From Bryobacteraceae bacterium (GTDB lineage Bacteria > Acidobacteriota > Terriglobia > Bryobacterales > Bryobacteraceae), in NCBI GenBank assembly GCA_023384675.1, contig JAHDVK010000023.1, positions 1 to 64,000 on the forward strand: a stretch of 64,000 nt of DNA, read 5' to 3'. Below, piece after piece: positions 50,799 through 60,448 of the stretch. Both the position numbers and the translations under genes were made by a program. Position 1 is the first letter of the stretch. The number at the start of each line of letters is the position of its first letter. The notes under the pieces were generated by a model. That model had not been told where the DNA came from. It saw only the letters and a list, made by a program, of their open reading frames with translations, and searched no databases.

Positions 50799-52511
50799 AT
50801 GTTGCGGTTTGGCCCGTACGAAGTGCACGAGGAGCTGGGACGCGGAGGGATGGGTGTGGTGTACCGCGGCTTCGACCCTCTGATTCAGCGCGACGTGGCG
50901 CTGAAGACCATCAAGCTCTACGATATTTCAGACGAGATGGAGCGCCGCCAGATGCAGGACCGGCTGGCGCGCGAGGCGCAATCGGCCGGGCGGCTCTCGC
51001 ATCCGAACATCGTCACGATTTACCAGGTGGGATACGCCGAGATGCGGCCGAACGAGTTGGTGGCCTACATCGCGATGGAATACGTGCCGGGGCGAACGCT
51101 GGCGTCGGTGATCGAAAAGACCCGCGCCACGAATCATGCGCTGGTGCTAAAGCTGCTGCGGCAGGCCGCTGACGGGCTGGATTACGCGCACTCGCAGGGC
51201 GTGATTCATCGCGACGTGAAGCCCGCGAACCTGTTGATCACCGCGGACGGGCGGCTGAAGATTACGGATTTCGGGGTGGCGAAGCTGGTGTCGCACACGA
51301 TGACGATGACGGGCACGGTGCTCGGTTCGCCATTCTACATGTCGCCGGAACAGATTCGCGCCGACCGCGTGGATGGGCGCGCGGACCAGTATGCGCTGGC
51401 CGTGGTGGCGTACGAGGTGTTTGGCGGGCGGAAGCCATTCCAGGCGGATACGCTGAGCGCGCTTGTCTATAAGATCGCGCACGAGGCGCCGCCGCAATTG
51501 AAACTGGATTCGCCGGCGCTGGCCGGGCGATTGAATCCGGTATTGCAGCGGGCGATGGCGAAGGACTCGGGGGAGCGCTTCCCGACGTGCGTAGCGTTTG
51601 TGGAGGCACTGGAAAAGAGCTGTGCCGAACCGGCGCCGGTGCGTCTGGCAGAGACGCAACCGGTGCAGGCGCCTCCGGCGGCGAGTGCAGCGGCTGTGAC
51701 GCCGAAGGCCCCGGCTGCACCGGTTGCAGCGCGGCTGGCTCCGGTTGGGCGAAAGGTGCCCTGGCTGGGACTGGCGGCGGCGCTGGCGGTGGTGGCCGTG
51801 ATGGCGGGCGGTGTGCATTTCTTGCGATCGGGGCCGGCGGCGCCACCAGAGGTATACACTCCGGCCGGGAAGGAGGACGAACCGGTCCCGGCGCCCGAAC
51901 CTGCGCGCGTGACATCGCGGAAGTTGGCGGCTTCGAAGGCGGCTTTGCCGGCAGCTCCGGCGGCGTCCCTGGAGCCCCGCGTAGAAAAGGTCTCCACAGC
52001 AGCTCCGGCCAAGCCCAAGCCTGAGCCGCTGGTGTTGACCAAAACACCTGAAGGCGCAAAGGTGGCGGACCGGCCGGAGGATCTGTTCCTCCAGCCAACG
52101 GCACCGGCCGGCAAGACCGGGACACCGCCCGAACCTCCGGCCCCGGCGGTCACCAAGGCCGCGGCGCCAGAACCGCCGCCTGCGCCGAGGGAGCCGGTGC
52201 GGACGCAGCCCAAGCTGCTGCAACGAGCGCCCGCCGCATACACCAACGAAGCGCGCGCGGCAGGGATTGAAGGGTCGGTGCAATTGTCGGTGGACATTGA
52301 CGAACGGGGGATTCCGGTGCGGGCGCGGGTGCTGCGGTCGCTCGATGCCGGATTGGACCGCAACGCCATTCAGTCCTTGGGCGGATGGCGATTTCAGCCG
52401 GCGACCGAGGATGGGCGGCCGGCGCCTTCCACGGTCAACATCGAGGTGCAGTTCTCTCTGGTGGGCGCGCCCAGCAAGCAGGCGCCGAGTTTGAGGAAGC
52501 TCAAGCCCTGA
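50799..52511 (+). CDS. Ser/Thr protein kinase fused to TonB C-terminal domain
   Basis: 570 residues. The Hanks-type kinase domain (1-270) has the Gly loop GRGGMGVVY, K36 (VALKTIK), catalytic HRDVKPANLL and DFGVAKL. A Pro/Ala-rich linker and one membrane helix (about 325-345, GLAAALAVVAVMAGGVHFL) follow. After another Pro-rich stretch, the periplasmic end (about 465-560) is a TonB-C-like domain (PAAYTNEARAAGIEGSVQLS, LDRNAIQSLGGWRFQPA). The kinase therefore sits in the cytoplasm and a TonB-type domain in the periplasm. A link between envelope state and phosphorylation is plausible but inferred. Its 3' end overlaps convergent glgC by 11 bases. Confidence 0.88.
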   Translation: MLRFGPYEVHEELGRGGMGVVYRGFDPLIQRDVALKTIKLYDISDEMERRQMQDRLAREAQSAGRLSHPNIVTIYQVGYAEMRPNELVAYIAMEYVPGRTLASVIEKTRATNHALVLKLLRQAADGLDYAHSQGVIHRDVKPANLLITADGRLKITDFGVAKLVSHTMTMTGTVLGSPFYMSPEQIRADRVDGRADQYALAVVAYEVFGGRKPFQADTLSALVYKIAHEAPPQLKLDSPALAGRLNPVLQRAMAKDSGERFPTCVAFVEALEKSCAEPAPVRLAETQPVQAPPAASAAAVTPKAPAAPVAARLAPVGRKVPWLGLAAALAVVAVMAGGVHFLRSGPAAPPEVYTPAGKEDEPVPAPEPARVTSRKLAASKAALPAAPAASLEPRVEKVSTAAPAKPKPEPLVLTKTPEGAKVADRPEDLFLQPTAPAGKTGTPPEPPAPAVTKAAAPEPPPAPREPVRTQPKLLQRAPAAYTNEARAAGIEGSVQLSVDIDERGIPVRARVLRSLDAGLDRNAIQSLGGWRFQPATEDGRPAPSTVNIEVQFSLVGAPSKQAPSLRKLKP

Positions 52512-53751
52512 CCGCGGCCGCGAGGGCGGGACTGGATGCGGAGTTCGATATCACCACGACGCCGCCGCTGGTGATGTGGTAGCCGGCGGCGCGGTCGCGT
52601 TCGAGGTCTTCACCGAGGTTGGTGCCTTCCGGCAGGTTAACGCCGGTGTCGATGATGGCGCGGTGAATACGCGAATAGCGGCCCACGGTCACGTCCGGGA
52701 GCAGAATCGAGGAGTCCACTTCGCAGTAACTGTGAACGCGCACGCCGGGTGAGAGAATCGATTTGTGGATGCGCGCCCCGGAGACGATAACGCCGGGCGA
52801 GACGATGGAATCGGTGGCAACGCCCATGCGGCGGCCTTCCTGCGCGAAGACGAATTTGGCGGGCGGGGCCTGGGGCATGCGGGTGCGGATAGGCCAACCG
52901 GTGTCGTAGAGGTTGAATTCGGGCGAGACGCTTACCAGGTCGAGATTCGCTTCGTAGTAGGCGTCGATGGTGCCCACGTCGCGCCAATACCGGACGCTTT
53001 TGAAGTTCAAATCGCGGAAATCATACGCCACCACGCGGCGCTGGCCAATGATGGCAGGCAACACGTTTTTGCCGAAATCGTGAGCGGAATTCGGATCCTC
53101 CGCGTCCGCGCGCAGCACTTCCATGAGCACGTCCGTATTGAAGACGTAGATGCCCATGGAGGCGCTGACCATGCCGGGATCGAAGGCCGATGGCGTGGGG
53201 TTGGCGTGGGCGGGCTTTTCCTCGAAACCCTGAATGGCGTAGGTGGCGGGGTTGATCTTCACGACGCCGAAGCGAGAGGCTTCGCCGGGATGGACCTGCA
53301 GAGTGCCGATGGTGACTTCAGCGTCGTACATCCGGTGCCAGTTGAGCATTTCGATGTAGTCCATCTTGTAGATGTGATCGGCCGAGAGGATCAGCACGTG
53401 ATGGGGGCGCTCATGTTCGAGGGATTCGAGATTCTGGTACACGGCATCCGCGGTGCCGAGGTACCAGCCCTCGTGGACGCGCTTCATCGGCGGGATGATT
53501 TCAATGAATTCGCCCATTTCCCCGGGGAACAGATTCCAGCCTTCACGCAAATGGCGCTGAAGTTCCAGGGCCTTGTATTGCGTAAGGACAAAAATGCGGC
53601 GTAATCCGGAATTGATACAATTGGAGAGAGTGAAGTCGATAATGCGGTAAATACCGCCAAAGGGAACGGCCGGTTTCGCGGTATTCCGGGTGAGGGGATG
53701 CAGTCTCTCGCCCGCGCCGCCGGCCAGCAGGATCGTGAGTACGTTTTCCAT
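52501..53751 (-). CDS. glgC: glucose-1-phosphate adenylyltransferase
   Basis: 416 residues from ATG 53751 with GGGGAAAGG upstream. The nucleotidyltransferase domain starts TILLAGGAGERLHPLT and contains KPAVPFGG, the pyrophosphorylase signature, plus VLILSADHIYKMDY. The C-terminal left-handed beta-helix is present (SIVSPGVIVSGARIHKS, VHSYCEVDSSILLPDV). It makes ADP-glucose from ATP and glucose-1-phosphate for glycogen or trehalose synthesis. Other glycogen genes are not in the window. It converges with the kinase gene and is divergent from the ATP-grasp operon. Confidence 0.93.
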   Translation of the reverse strand: MENVLTILLAGGAGERLHPLTRNTAKPAVPFGGIYRIIDFTLSNCINSGLRRIFVLTQYKALELQRHLREGWNLFPGEMGEFIEIIPPMKRVHEGWYLGTADAVYQNLESLEHERPHHVLILSADHIYKMDYIEMLNWHRMYDAEVTIGTLQVHPGEASRFGVVKINPATYAIQGFEEKPAHANPTPSAFDPGMVSASMGIYVFNTDVLMEVLRADAEDPNSAHDFGKNVLPAIIGQRRVVAYDFRDLNFKSVRYWRDVGTIDAYYEANLDLVSVSPEFNLYDTGWPIRTRMPQAPPAKFVFAQEGRRMGVATDSIVSPGVIVSGARIHKSILSPGVRVHSYCEVDSSILLPDVTVGRYSRIHRAIIDTGVNLPEGTNLGEDLERDRAAGYHITSGGVVVISNSASSPALAAAVRA

Positions 53752-53851
53752 CCTTTCCCCAGGATAGCGTGGCGCCACCGGCGGCGCTTTGCGCTCATGC
53801 TACACTCATGAGTTTCCGTTCCTTGTTTGAGCGGCAGCAAGACACCAGGAA

Positions 53852-55351
53852 ATGGAAAGCGTCCGTCCTCCAACCAGCGACCGCAAGGCCGGCCCTTCTG
53901 CCGCGCCTGGGTTCCCCGCGCGATTCCGCGACTATACGTTGGATGAATGCTGGGATGAGATGTTCGAACCGGCGGGCGCGCCGCGGGAGCATTACCGCCC
54001 ACTGTACGAACGCCTGCTGGAAATGCCCGCCGAGGAGATGCAGCGGCGCAAACAAGCGGCGGATCTGAGTTTTCTGCATCAGGGCATCACCTTCACGGTG
54101 TACGGCAAGAGCGAGGGTACCGAGCGCATCTTTCCGCACGACCTGCTGCCGCGGATCCTGACCGGCGCGGAATGGGCGCGCATCGAGGCAGGCCTGACGC
54201 AGCGCATCACGGCGCTGAACGAGTTTCTGCGCGATCTCTACCACGAACAGCGCATCCTGAACGACCGTGTGGTGCCGCGCGAACTTGTGTACACGTGCCC
54301 GCATTTCCGCCGCGAGATGCGCGGCGTGCCGGTGCGGAGGAACGCCTATGTCACGGTGGCCGGTTCGGATCTGGTCCGGCTGCCGGACGGGCAGTTCGCG
54401 GTGCTCGAGGATAACCTGCGCGTGCCGAGCGGCGTCAGCTATATGCTCACGTCGCGCCAGGTGATGAAGCGGGTGACGCCGGTCCTGCTGCGCGACTGCG
54501 GAGTGCGGCCGATCGATCACTACCCGCGCGAGTTGCTCGAAACGCTGCGCTCGCTGGCGCCCGAAGGCCGCCACGATCCCACGGTCGTCCTGCTGACCCC
54601 GGGTGTGTTCAACTCCGCTTACTTCGAACACGCTTATCTGGCAAGGCAAATGGGTATCGAACTGGTGGAGGGGCGCGATTTGACGGTCCACGAGAACACG
54701 CTCTACATGCGCACCACCGGCGGGCTGCGCCGCGTGGATGTGGTGTACCGCCGCATCGATGACGATTTCGTGGACCCCCTGGCTTTCCGCCGTGATTCGA
54801 TTCTGGGCGTGGCGGGCCTGTTCAACGCATACCGCGCGGGCAACGTTGCGCTGGCGAACGCCATCGGCACGGGGGTGGCTGATGACAAGGCGGTTTATGC
54901 CTACGTCCCGCGCATCATCCAGTATTACCTCCAGCAGGACCCGATTCTGCCTAATGTCGAGACGTACCTGATGTCGAATGAGAAGGAGCGCGCGCACGTG
55001 CTCGGGCGGCTCGACGAAATGGTGGTGAAGGCGGTGGGCGAAAGCGGCGGCTACGGCATGTTGATCGGCCCGCACGCCTCGCCGCGGGAGCGCGAAGATT
55101 TCCGCGCCCGCGTTCTCGCGAACCCGCGCAACTACATCGCCCAGCCTACGTTGAGACTTTCAAGCGCGCCCTGCCTGATGGAAGGCTTTCAGATCGAACC
55201 ACGCCATGTGGACCTTCGTCCGTATGTGCTCTATGGCGATAAGGTGACTGTGGTGCCCGGCGGGCTGACGCGCGTTGCGTTGCGCCGCGGCTCGCTGGTG
55301 GTGAATAGTTCGCAGGGCGGCGGCAGCAAGGATACCTGGGTGCTTCAGTAA
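53852..55351 (+). CDS. circularly permuted ATP-grasp protein (DUF404/DUF407)
   Basis: 499 residues. It matches the DUF404-DUF407 circularly permuted ATP-grasp family: [14 protein letters not shown] near the start, [61 protein letters not shown] and [14 protein letters not shown]. Such proteins are thought to form amide or peptide bonds with ATP. The set ATP-grasp, alpha-E protein and transglutaminase is a recurrent but biochemically undefined operon, proposed to concern peptide synthesis or modification. It is first in the operon, five bases before the next gene. Confidence 0.88.
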   Translation: MESVRPPTSDRKAGPSAAPGFPARFRDYTLDECWDEMFEPAGAPREHYRPLYERLLEMPAEEMQRRKQAADLSFLHQGITFTVYGKSEGTERIFPHDLLPRILTGAEWARIEAGLTQRITALNEFLRDLYHEQRILNDRVVPRELVYTCPHFRREMRGVPVRRNAYVTVAGSDLVRLPDGQFAVLEDNLRVPSGVSYMLTSRQVMKRVTPVLLRDCGVRPIDHYPRELLETLRSLAPEGRHDPTVVLLTPGVFNSAYFEHAYLARQMGIELVEGRDLTVHENTLYMRTTGGLRRVDVVYRRIDDDFVDPLAFRRDSILGVAGLFNAYRAGNVALANAIGTGVADDKAVYAYVPRIIQYYLQQDPILPNVETYLMSNEKERAHVLGRLDEMVVKAVGESGGYGMLIGPHASPREREDFRARVLANPRNYIAQPTLRLSSAPCLMEGFQIEPRHVDLRPYVLYGDKVTVVPGGLTRVALRRGSLVVNSSQGGGSKDTWVLQ

Positions 55352-55356
55352 ACGCC

Positions 55357-56328
55357 ATGCTTTCCCGCGTTGCAGACAGTCTTTTCTGGATGAGCCGCTA
55401 CCTGGAGCGCGCCGAGCAGATCGCGCGGCTGGTGCACGTGCATCTGAACCTGCGTTTGGAACAGCCCGAAGACATGAACGCGACGCGCTGGGAGCGGGTG
55501 CGGGCGACGCTCAACCTCGACACCGCCGCGGGCGGCGAGAGCCTGGGCGAAGTGCTCGATCAGATGTGCTTCAACCCGGGCAGCCGCTCGTCGATTGTCA
55601 ATTCCATCATGGCGGCGCGGTCAAACGCCCGGCAGGTGCGCGAACAGATCAGTTCGGAGATGTGGGAGCAGATCAACCGGCTGTACCATCATGTCCGCAG
55701 TCTGCCGCACGATGGCGGCCCGCAACTCGAGCCCGAGGAGCTTCTGGAGTCGGTGATGGAGGGCGCGCGGCTGTTCCGCGGCCTGACGGATTCCACGATG
55801 AGCCACGGCCACGGCTGGCATTTCATTCAACTGGGCCAGTTTCTTGAGCGGTCGTTGAATGTATCCTCCATTATGCGAGTCCATTTCCAGCACTATTGGA
55901 ACTCGCCGCTACCAGCTTTTGACGACGAACCGAGCGCCATGGACTATCCCGAATGGATCGGAATATTGAAATGTGCCACAGCGTTCGAGGCGTATTGCAA
56001 GGTGCATACGCCGCGCATTGTGCCCCGGCACGTTGCTGATTTTCTATTACTCAGTGCGGATTTTCCGCATTCGATCCGGTTTTCGGTGGAACGGATGCAT
56101 GAGGCGCTGATCCGAATCTGCGACGAAAGCCCGAGCCGCCGCGTGAGCAAGGTGCTTCGATTGGCGGGCAGGCTGCAAGCGGTGCTGAGCTATTCGCCGA
56201 TCGACGAGATCCTCGGCTCCGGGCTGGACCAGATGCTGGCCGACGTCCGCCGGCAAACGATGCAGATCCACTCGGGGCTGTATCAGGCCTTCATCAGCTA
56301 TCCCATCGAAGCCGCCCTGGAGGTGTGA
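55357..56328 (+). CDS. alpha-E domain protein (DUF403)
   Basis: 323 residues, almost entirely helical. It begins MLSRVADSLFWMSRYLERAE, the hallmark of the alpha-E/DUF403 family, and contains FIQLGQFLERS and ISYPIEAALEV. There is no known catalytic residue set; it is the constant partner of the permuted ATP-grasp protein and may be its cofactor or substrate carrier, by inference. It is spaced five bases from the upstream gene and three from the downstream one, so co-translation is likely. Confidence 0.88.
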   Translation: MLSRVADSLFWMSRYLERAEQIARLVHVHLNLRLEQPEDMNATRWERVRATLNLDTAAGGESLGEVLDQMCFNPGSRSSIVNSIMAARSNARQVREQISSEMWEQINRLYHHVRSLPHDGGPQLEPEELLESVMEGARLFRGLTDSTMSHGHGWHFIQLGQFLERSLNVSSIMRVHFQHYWNSPLPAFDDEPSAMDYPEWIGILKCATAFEAYCKVHTPRIVPRHVADFLLLSADFPHSIRFSVERMHEALIRICDESPSRRVSKVLRLAGRLQAVLSYSPIDEILGSGLDQMLADVRRQTMQIHSGLYQAFISYPIEAALEV

Positions 56329-56331
56329 CCC

Positions 56332-57321
56332 ATGTACTACCGCATCCGCCACCTCACCCGCTTCCGATATAGCGTGCCCGTCTCGGAGAGCCTGATGGAG
56401 GTGCGCATGCACCCGCGAACGGAAGCCCAGCAGCGCTGCCTCGACTATCAGCTTGCGGTGACGCCCAAAGCAAGCGTCCACACTTATCGGGACTTCCTTG
56501 CCAATTCCATTCACCACTTCGGGATTCCGGGCCCCCACCGCCAACTGCAGATCATGGCCGAGAGCGTGATCGAAATGAAGCCCTGGCACGATCTGCCGTA
56601 CTTTCTGGCGCCCGGCGCATGGGCGGAACTGGATCGCATGGTGCATCTCGGGGACACGCTCGAGATGCTGCTGCCGAGCCACTTCGCCAAGCCGACGCCC
56701 GCCCTGGAACGGCTGATGAAGGAGCTGGACGCCGTGCGGCGCGACGACCCTTTGAGCCTGCTGCGCGAGTTGAACACGAGGATATTTGAGAAGTTCGAAT
56801 ACGTGCCCCGTTCCACCCGCGTGGACTCGCCGATCGACGATGCGCTGAGCCAGCGCGCTGGCGTCTGCCAGGACTTCACGCACATCATGACTGCAATGGC
56901 GCGGCAATTGGGGATCCCGTGCCGCTATGTGAGCGGCTACCTGCACCACCGGGATGAGGACAACGACCGGTCGAGCGATGGCGCGACGCACGCCTGGGTG
57001 GAAGCGCTGCTGCCGGAGCTGGGTTGGGTGGGATTCGATCCGACGAATAATCTGCTCGCGGGCCACCGCCACATCCGCACGGCCATTGGCCGCGACTACA
57101 ACGACGTGCCGCCCACGCGCGGCGTGTTCAAAGGCGACGCGCAATCGGAGCTGAGCGTCACAGTGGCCGTCACCACGTGCCGCGAACTGCCGCCTGAGCT
57201 CGCCGAGCTGGTGTTGGGCGAGCAGGACGCGTTTCCGCAAGGCGTGATCGCGCTAGCTCACGACGACGCCGAGATCCTTGCGGCAATCGAACGCGAACAG
57301 CAGATGCAGCAGCAACAGTAG
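56332..57321 (+). CDS. transglutaminase-like cysteine protease
   Basis: 329 residues. The bacterial transglutaminase-like N-terminal domain (YYRIRHLTRFRYSVPVSES) is followed by the core with the papain-like triad: C179 (RAGVCQDFTH), H220 (ATHAWVEALL) and D236 (GWVGFDPTNN). No signal peptide is seen. It probably cleaves or transfers amide bonds, possibly on the product of the ATP-grasp partner. It is last gene of the operon and convergent with sthA at 10 bases. Confidence 0.88.
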   Translation: MYYRIRHLTRFRYSVPVSESLMEVRMHPRTEAQQRCLDYQLAVTPKASVHTYRDFLANSIHHFGIPGPHRQLQIMAESVIEMKPWHDLPYFLAPGAWAELDRMVHLGDTLEMLLPSHFAKPTPALERLMKELDAVRRDDPLSLLRELNTRIFEKFEYVPRSTRVDSPIDDALSQRAGVCQDFTHIMTAMARQLGIPCRYVSGYLHHRDEDNDRSSDGATHAWVEALLPELGWVGFDPTNNLLAGHRHIRTAIGRDYNDVPPTRGVFKGDAQSELSVTVAVTTCRELPPELAELVLGEQDAFPQGVIALAHDDAEILAAIEREQQMQQQQ

Positions 57322-57331
57322 CCCGGCGGCG

Positions 57332-58774
57332 TTACTCCAGGCCGCCGAATCCGCATACTCCGCCGAGGCGGTTGATCCCGTCGAAGGCGGCCGTCTTGTA
57401 GCATTCGGCCAGCGTGGGATAGTTGAACACGGTATCGACGAAGTAATCGACCTTGCCTCCGAAAGCCACCACCGCCTGGCCGATGTGGACGAGTTCGCTG
57501 GCTCCCTCCCCGATGATATGCACCCCCAGCAGCCGCCGCGAGCCGGTATCGAACATTAACTTCAGCAGGCCCGTGGTGTCGCCGATGATCTGGCCCCGGG
57601 CGATCTCCCGGTAGCGCGCCTTGCCCACCTCGTAGGAGATGCCCTCACCGGTGAGTTCTTCCTCGTTCCGCCCCACCATGGAGATCTCCGGAATCGTGTA
57701 GATGCCGTATGGAAAGAGCTCGGGTACCGACGTGGCGGGCACGCTGAAAGCGTGGCACACCGCCAGCCGGCCTTGTTCCATCGAGGTCGAGGCCAGGGAA
57801 GGGAAGCCGATGACGTCCCCCACGGCATAGATGTGAGGTTGCGCGGTCTGGTAATGGCCGTTGACGGCGATGCGTCCACGGCTGTCGGGTTCGAGGCCGG
57901 CCTTCTCCAGGTCGAGCTTCGAGGTGTTGCCGGTGCGGCCAATGGAATAGAGCGCCTTCTCGCTGATGATCTGCTTGCCGCTATCGAGCAGAATGCGTAC
58001 CTTGCGCCCGGCCTCGTCTTCGATCGTCTCGACACCTTTCACCTTTTCTCCGAGCCGCATGGTGACACGGTTTTCCCGCAGATGGTACGCGAGCGTGTCG
58101 GCGATTTCCGCGTCCACAAAGGGCAGCAGACGCGGGCGAGTGTCGATCAGGGTAACCCGCACGCCCAGGGCGGCAAACATGGAAGCGTACTCGCAACCGA
58201 TCACGCCGGCGCCGATCACGGTGAGCGTCCGCGGGAGTTGATCGAGACGGAGGATATCGTCGGAGGTCAGGACCGTGCGCCCGTCGAAGGGGATATGCGG
58301 GTCGCGTGTTGCCTCAGTGCCCGTAGCGACGATGATGTGCGCGGCGGTGATAGAACGCTGGCCGGAGCCGTCGACGTTGTCAAGCCGGATGGTGTGGGGG
58401 TCGAGGAACGCGGCATTGGCGGGCAGCACTTCCACGCGGTTACGGAGCAGTTGGTGGCGGGTGACGTCGATCTCGTGGCGGATCACCGTGTCCACCCGGG
58501 CCAACAGATCCTCCATGGTGATCCGCTGCCGCACGGTGTGAGAAAGCCCGTAAAACTGACGCTCGCGGTAGCCCGACAGATCCAGCACCGCTTCACGGAG
58601 GGTCTTGGAGGGTATCGTACCGGTATTCACCGAGACGCCGCCCAACACGGACTTCTTCTCGGCGAGACCGGCGCGGCGATTGAGTTTCGCCGCCTGGATC
58701 GCAGCCCTCTGTCCGGCAGGCCCCGAGCCGATCACGAAAAGGTCATAGTCGTACTGTGTGCGGGGAGAGGGCAT
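57332..58774 (-). CDS. sthA: soluble pyridine nucleotide transhydrogenase (Si-specific)
   Basis: 480 residues, a flavoprotein disulfide-reductase fold without the redox disulfide: the usual CxxxxC region reads VSVNTGTIPSKT, as in SthA. FAD motif DLFVIGSGPAGQRAA and NAD(P) motif VIGAGVIGCEYASMF are intact, and GDVIGFPSLASTSMEQGR matches the second FAD motif. It re-equilibrates NADPH and NADH in the cytoplasm. Length is close to E. coli SthA (466). Confidence 0.9.
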   Translation of the reverse strand: MPSPRTQYDYDLFVIGSGPAGQRAAIQAAKLNRRAGLAEKKSVLGGVSVNTGTIPSKTLREAVLDLSGYRERQFYGLSHTVRQRITMEDLLARVDTVIRHEIDVTRHQLLRNRVEVLPANAAFLDPHTIRLDNVDGSGQRSITAAHIIVATGTEATRDPHIPFDGRTVLTSDDILRLDQLPRTLTVIGAGVIGCEYASMFAALGVRVTLIDTRPRLLPFVDAEIADTLAYHLRENRVTMRLGEKVKGVETIEDEAGRKVRILLDSGKQIISEKALYSIGRTGNTSKLDLEKAGLEPDSRGRIAVNGHYQTAQPHIYAVGDVIGFPSLASTSMEQGRLAVCHAFSVPATSVPELFPYGIYTIPEISMVGRNEEELTGEGISYEVGKARYREIARGQIIGDTTGLLKLMFDTGSRRLLGVHIIGEGASELVHIGQAVVAFGGKVDYFVDTVFNYPTLAECYKTAAFDGINRLGGVCGFGGLE

Positions 58775-58838
58775 GGATCAGTGGCGCGCCCCGTGGGCGT
58801 GCCTCCGATCTTAGCAGCCGAGCCGGGTGTGCCGCCTG

Positions 58839-59252
58839 TCAGCGGGTTTCGGTCGGCGGCTTCTTCTCTTCCTCTACCTCTTCTTCGCTTTCGGGCTCGC
58901 CGATCTCGACGCGCACGGGCTGCTCAATCAGCCGCGGCTCCTTACCTCTGGTCAACACCATCAGGCGATAGCGCACGCCGGTCTTCACACCGGCGGGAAT
59001 CTTGCAGGTAATTGTGGTGTCGGTCTGGGAGAGCATCGGGGTCTTGATGTCGTTCGTACCGTCGGTGAAATAAAGCTCTGCGACGACGGCCTTGCCGATG
59101 TGCTCGCCGGCCACGGTGATCTCCGTCCCTGGCATCCCCAGGGCTGGCTCCACGCTGGTGAAGCGGGGTGTCACTTCCTGTGCCAACGACAGCACGGGAG
59201 CCGCTACCGCCACCACCAACGCCGCCACCAGCCATCTCAATGAGAAGCGCAT
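58839..59252 (-). CDS. exported IPT/TIG-domain protein
   Basis: 137 residues from ATG 59252, with AGGAGG upstream. The signal peptide is LRWLVAALVVAVAAPVLSLAQ. One IPT/TIG immunoglobulin-like domain follows (FTSVEPALGMPGTEITVAGEHIGK, given in part, and ITCKIPAGVKTGVRY). The C-terminus is acidic (EPESEEEVEEEKK). Likely a small periplasmic or surface protein with no catalytic role visible. The frame extending to 59300 adds 16 residues before the signal peptide. Confidence 0.75.
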   Translation of the reverse strand: MRFSLRWLVAALVVAVAAPVLSLAQEVTPRFTSVEPALGMPGTEITVAGEHIGKAVVAELYFTDGTNDIKTPMLSQTDTTITCKIPAGVKTGVRYRLMVLTRGKEPRLIEQPVRVEIGEPESEEEVEEEKKPPTETR

Positions 59253-59345
59253 CCGAATACCTCCTGATCCGATACTAGGACGTCCTTGTCCGAAATGCAA
59301 GCAGTTTGGTCATGATTCTTGTTTCTCACGCCAAATTGCACCAAG

Positions 59346-59377
59346 CAAAAAGGAAATAGCCGGCCCCGCGGCCGGCT
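59346..59377 (-). terminator. Rho-independent terminator of the response-regulator gene
   Basis: On the minus strand AGCCGGCC pairs with GGCCGGCT around a four-base loop (59377-59358) and is followed by ATTTCCTTTTT. It lies 25 bases after the stop of the gene at 59402. Confidence 0.7.
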
Positions 59378-59401
59378 GGTTTCCCGTTCCTTCCCTGTGT
59401 C

Positions 59402-60157
59402 TCAGCGTTCGCCGGGATTATGCAGGTGCAGGCCCTTGTGGATGGCGTACAGCGCCAGTTCCAGCCGGTCCGATACCCCGAGTTTGTCGAAGATGTTGTG
59501 CAGGTGGTTTTTCACCGTCTGCTCGCTGATGAACATCTTCTCCGCCATCTCCTTGTTCTTGAACCCTTGCGCGACCAGCGCCACGATTTCGCGCTCACGG
59601 GCGCTGAGCGGGGACCGCTCACGGACCCGCCCGCCGACGGCTGACGGAGTTCCGCCCTCGGCCGCCGTGGCGAACTGCCGCATCACGGCCGCCGTGGTGT
59701 GCGAATCAAGCCAGATCTCGCCGCCATGCACCTTGCGGATGCTCTTCACGATGAGATCGGCGGAGGTCTGCTTCAGGACGATGCCCGAACAGCCCAGCTT
59801 CATCGCCTGCACGAATTCGTTCTTGTCCTCGGAGGCCGTCAGCACGATCACCTTGGACTTCGTCCGGTTCGTATGCTGCATGGTCTGGAGCGTGCCAAGG
59901 CCGTCGAGGTTCGGCATCCGCAGGTCGAGCAGGACCACGTCCGGCTCCAGTTCGTCCAGCTTTTCCAGCAGTTCGCGGCCGTCCGCGGCCTCGCCCACCA
60001 CATCGATATCGTCCTCGAGGCCGAGCAGTTTCTTCAGCCCGTCCCGCACGATCGGATGGTCGTCGGCGATCACGACCCGGATCTTTGGGGTTTCCGGCGG
60101 CGGCGATTCGGGACCCGTCTCTGTGTTCTTATCCGGCATCGTATTCGTCAAGCTCAT
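59402..60157 (-). CDS. NarL/FixJ-family response regulator
   Basis: 251 residues from ATG 60157; a GTG at 60184 would add nine. The receiver domain has acidic pair DDHP, phospho-acceptor Asp in VVLLDLRMPNLDG, and the later VIVLTAS and GIVLKQTS (switch Thr/Ser and Lys). The LuxR-type HTH is SAREREIVALVAQGFKNKEMA. It controls transcription after phosphorylation by an unlinked kinase; no histidine kinase is adjacent. An acidic, Pro-rich N-terminal tail of about 20 residues precedes the receiver, which is unusual. Confidence 0.88.
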   Translation of the reverse strand: MSLTNTMPDKNTETGPESPPPETPKIRVVIADDHPIVRDGLKKLLGLEDDIDVVGEAADGRELLEKLDELEPDVVLLDLRMPNLDGLGTLQTMQHTNRTKSKVIVLTASEDKNEFVQAMKLGCSGIVLKQTSADLIVKSIRKVHGGEIWLDSHTTAAVMRQFATAAEGGTPSAVGGRVRERSPLSAREREIVALVAQGFKNKEMAEKMFISEQTVKNHLHNIFDKLGVSDRLELALYAIHKGLHLHNPGER

Positions 60158-60448
60158 CACGGCGGCCTGTCTCCTCGTCACCATTTTACGAAGTACTAGG
60201 CCGTTGCCCTATTCGGTAATGCCTCCCATTCCCATGAGGAAGAAACCTGAGAGTCACCTAAGGAATTCGTTCTAAGGTCCGTGCATCTATATGTTACTAC
60301 GAGGAATTGTCAAACGGACCGAATGATTTTTGAACCTCTGCGCCAGGCCTCGTTGCCACGCGACAGGGTTTCCGGCCGCCAAGAAATGGCGGCGGACCCT
60401 ATTGCAATGTATTCGCCCATTGGTGAGCTCTCCAGTTCCACAGCCGAG
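60158..60448. other. intergenic region
   Basis: Nothing supported beyond presumed promoter sequence of the response regulator. It is AT-richer between 60270 and 60330 (ATCTATATGTTACTACG) but shows no clear promoter or repeat. Confidence 0.4.
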
